A stretch of DNA of 64,000 nucleotides from Symbiodinium natans. Taxonomy: Eukaryota > Sar > Dinophyceae > Suessiales > Symbiodiniaceae. Below are positions 61,709-64,000 of the stretch, piece by piece (within the stretch, counting starts at the first letter, position 1; each line of letters opens with the position of its first letter). The notes under the pieces were generated by a model. That model did no database searches and was not told where the DNA came from. It saw nothing but the letters and a program-made list of their open reading frames with translations. Made by a program: the position numbers and the translations under genes. The stretch covers positions 25,001 to 89,000 of the forward strand of contig CAJNDS010002204.1 in assembly GCA_905221605.1 (NCBI GenBank). Direction: 5' to 3'.

Positions 61709-63715
61709 ACCAGGCGGCGGTGGGCAGGGAGCTAGGTGCTGCGGGCGGTGGCCCTGTCACGGAATGCTGCTGGCAACTGAGGAGTGGGATGTCTCCATCG
61801 ACATTGCCAGTGTTCGCAAGAGGGAGTGCGAGGAGACTGGCACAAAAGGCACGCGTGGCTGCAAACGAGATGAGGGCAGACCACCGGAGCGCGTATGCGG
61901 AGGTGGCTGCGCTCCTGGCGGTTGCAGGCGCGGCCCGCGCCCTGCAGCGGGCGAGCTGGCGGACGAACCCCGCAGCCTCGGCACTCCTCGGCAGAGCTCC
62001 GGGTACGTCCGCTCCTTGGCTGGCGAGCCAAGCGCAACGCGGCGCCAGTGGTGCAGCCGCGCGCGCGACGGGGGGCACCGGCAGCCGTCAGTGGAGAGAC
62101 CACGGTGGTGTCAACAACCAACTGAACACCCCCCCAGAGCGGGAGTCCGTTGGCGATGACCTCAATGCGCCGCTCATCTTGGCGCTCAGCGACAACATTG
62201 AGGTCACGCACACGAACATTGGTTGCGACTGTGGCCCCAGCTTCACGACAAACACGAGCTGCTGATAGCTGCTGCACGCTCGAGCGGGCCCGCACAGGCA
62301 CGGAGGATGCCAGAGCGGGGGTACGCCGCAATGCGGTCGCCCGGGGCATCATGAGCAACCCGACAGCGGCACTGCGCGCCTGTGAGTGGGAGTGGCAGCC
62401 TCAGGCGACGGAGAATAATAGGGGGGAGTCGAGCATCACCTCCGGGGATGTGGGGGCGCGCTGTGAGTACCCTGGCAGCAACTGGGCCGGCCTGTGACTC
62501 CAGCAAGGCGATGGAGGACGGGTCGAGCTGACGCAGGAGTGCGCGGTGGCAGAAGTCATCCACGGCCCGGGCCGCCAGGCGCGGCCATCCACGAGTAAGG
62601 TCGAGCTCAGGGTCGTCCTCTGCGCAGGCGGGAGGGTCAGCATCCAGGAGCTGGGGCCAGGCCGGTGGCTCGTAACCAACTGAGGCGAGGGAGGCACGAG
62701 CGTCGCGGAGCGACTCTAGGGAAGCAGGCACTGACTCACCAGATTGCAGAGCCGCAACAAGAGTGGTAGCGAAATCATGCGAAATCGCGGTCCCGGTGAA
62801 GGACGGGACGGATCGCATCAGCCCAAGATGCCCCGTAGGCAGCGGGTGCGTGACGTGCAGCGCTGCGCAGTCCAAGCCCGCCAAGCCGCAAAGGTAGCTG
62901 CGCGCCGACAGGATGGTGTCCAAGCAAGAACTCACCATGGCGTCATGTCTTGCGGCAAAGGCGCGTGTGTGCGGCGGATGCGGCGGGGGAAGTGCGCGCA
63001 AAACATACTGTGCTCGGGGAGCGGCGCAGTGAGAGAGCAGGAGCCATGCGACCTGTGTGTGCAAGGCGTTGAGGAAGCCCTCGTGGCGCGCCAGGAGTGC
63101 ACAAAGGTGAGCCGCAACAAACTCGGGAGTACCGATGGGGGCGCCAAGGGCCACAATACCGCGTTGGCCTGTGGGGAGCGCAGGGTTGCCTACCCAGACT
63201 TCGCCGCCCGGGGCGAGCTCAAGCACACCGGCAGGAGCAACCCCTGCAGCATTCCACAACCGGGTCCTGGAGGGGTTCAGGCGAAGGTGTGCCCTGGCAA
63301 AGGCAGTGCTCAAGGCGATGGTACAGCTCGATGGCTCTGGCCGGCGATGCGAGGATGTATGCATCGTCAAGGTACGCGAGGGCGTGCTCCCCGGGTCGGA
63401 GATCAGCCTGCAGGTCTCTGAGGGCGGGGCCGAAGCCTAGGGAGAACATGGTTGGCATCAAAGGGTCGCCTTGTTCCCCACCTTCGGCCTGGGCAATTCG
63501 GTGGGACTGGGGGCCAGCTGTCCAAACATAGGCAGACTCGCGTGCGTACCAGCGCTGAGCGAAGGGGAGGAGAGGGGACAGACTCGGGGTGTCTCTGAGC
63601 GCCTCAAGCATGGACTGGCGACTAACCGTATCATATGCAGCACTCACATCGACTGATATGACAGTGAGTTGAGGATCGGCCTCAAGCCCAGCGTTCCCTG
63701 CTGGACGGTCTGTGC
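61680..63715 (-). pseudogene. Broken non-LTR retrotransposon reverse transcriptase (5'-truncated)
   Basis: Frame 1 (63715-63310): motif A VISVDVSAAYDTVSRQSM, motif B AEGGEQGDPLMPTMFSLG, catalytic motif C LAYLDDAYILAS. A frameshift near 63310 moves to frame 2 (to about 62400): RLNPSRTRLWNAAG, ALGAPIGTPEFVAAHL, then a Cys/His tail LPLPLTGAQCRCR...GDRIAAYPRSGIL. Later pieces are in other frames (RIEVIANGLPLWGGVQLVVD at about 62200; RWSALISFAATRAFCASLLA near 61870). At least three frame breaks mean it cannot encode an active protein. No endonuclease part is present. Confidence 0.75.
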
Positions 63716-63827
63716 GTGTCCTTCTGAATGCTATTAGTTTGAGTTTTGTTTCGCTGTACATTGCGATCTGTACATCTGTTTCACTTGGTGGTTAGTCACT
63801 GACCACCGCTATCCGCTGCTGGACGGT
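63698..63827. other. Insert bounded by 12-bp direct repeats at the RT 5' edge
   Basis: CTGCTGGACGGT occurs at 63698-63709 and again at 63816-63827. The 106 bp between ends in a near-perfect palindrome (arms GGTGGT and ACCACC, 63786-63808). The RT frame stops being recognisable exactly at the first repeat. Right of 63827 the DNA is unassigned to the window end. Confidence 0.5.
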
Positions 63828-64000
63828 TGCTTGAGGACTCGTGCTGCCTTCGCCAAAAAACCTTGGGTCTGCGTCTCGAGCACTGCTGCTGTCGCAGCGT
63901 GGCGACGCTGCGAGCTGCGCTCTCACGGCGTTCCCACCGAGTTGGGAAACCGATGCACCCGATGCCGAGTACCGCATCCTGCTGCTGCTCCGGCTCTGTC
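63828..64000. other. Unassigned window edge
   Basis: Short minus frame (SASGASVSQLGGNAVRAQLA) without recognisable similarity. It could be upstream retroelement sequence or unrelated. Confidence 0.3.

Overview
The window reads as nuclear DNA of a dinoflagellate, most probably of the Symbiodiniaceae/Suessiales type. The evidence is internal. (i) Every gene I can identify between about 0.4 and 56.6 kb lies on the minus strand, a long unidirectional array. (ii) Genes are intron-rich, and several introns join best as GC-AG with a shared AG|G at both edges. (iii) Plant-type TTTAGGG telomere motifs occur inside the sequence, both as clean arrays and as degenerate tracts. (iv) Protein families fit: PAN/apple-type secreted proteins, a starch-phosphorylating glucan water dikinase, a six-helix channel with an unusual pore, EF-hand proteins, and an alveolate/algal-style helical-repeat organelle RNA-binding protein. 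(v) Non-LTR reverse-transcriptase relics are present. I cannot name the species.

Layout, left to right; gene direction is right to left. 0.4-8.1 kb: multi-exon gene for a secreted cysteine-rich protein with PAN/apple-like cysteine blocks, interrupted by a 1.2-kb GT microsatellite. 11.3-20.9 kb: modular secreted protein (signal peptide, malectin-like domain, EGF-like repeats, unrecognised region, Thr-rich linker, three apple domains each cut by introns). 21.95-26.9 kb: two-exon alpha-glucan water dikinase with four starch-binding-like modules. 28.2-28.5 kb: short exon-like pieces, one resembling the YchF/OLA1 GTPase family. 29.4-31.6 kb: uninterrupted LRRC40-type leucine-rich-repeat gene. 32-33.3 kb: purine/pyrimidine switch-back low-complexity DNA. 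34.5-38.3 kb: exon-like pieces of an unidentified membrane protein. 39.7-41.2 kb: homopolymers and short satellites. 42.8-47.9 kb: voltage-gated, cyclic-nucleotide-binding-type channel. 48.6-52.1 kb: EF-hand protein with a probable lipid-anchored N terminus. 53.2-53.9 kb: unidentified helical protein. 55.3-56.6 kb: helical-repeat (OPR/HPR-like) protein.

From 56.6 kb the character changes to repeats. Two blocks (57.6-58.6 and 59.34-60.39 kb) are built from a 17-bp near-palindrome, GAGAAAAGTGGCTTTTC, arranged in a higher-order pattern with a 26-bp GC-rich spacer. They enclose a duplicated cassette of telomere repeats in both orientations (58.79-59.34 kb). To the right lie broken reverse-transcriptase copies (61.4-63.7 kb), also on the minus strand.

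Functionally the genes do not form a pathway; a dinoflagellate gene array is usually a mixture. Themes are secretion/adhesion (two modular proteins), starch turnover (GWD), membrane signalling (channel, EF-hand protein) and organelle RNA handling. The part most worth follow-up is the hairpin satellite and telomere sandwich at 57.6-60.4 kb. Exon edges were found by eye from frame, splice dinucleotides and phase; those given with exact positions agree in phase, those marked approximate do not have settled edges.
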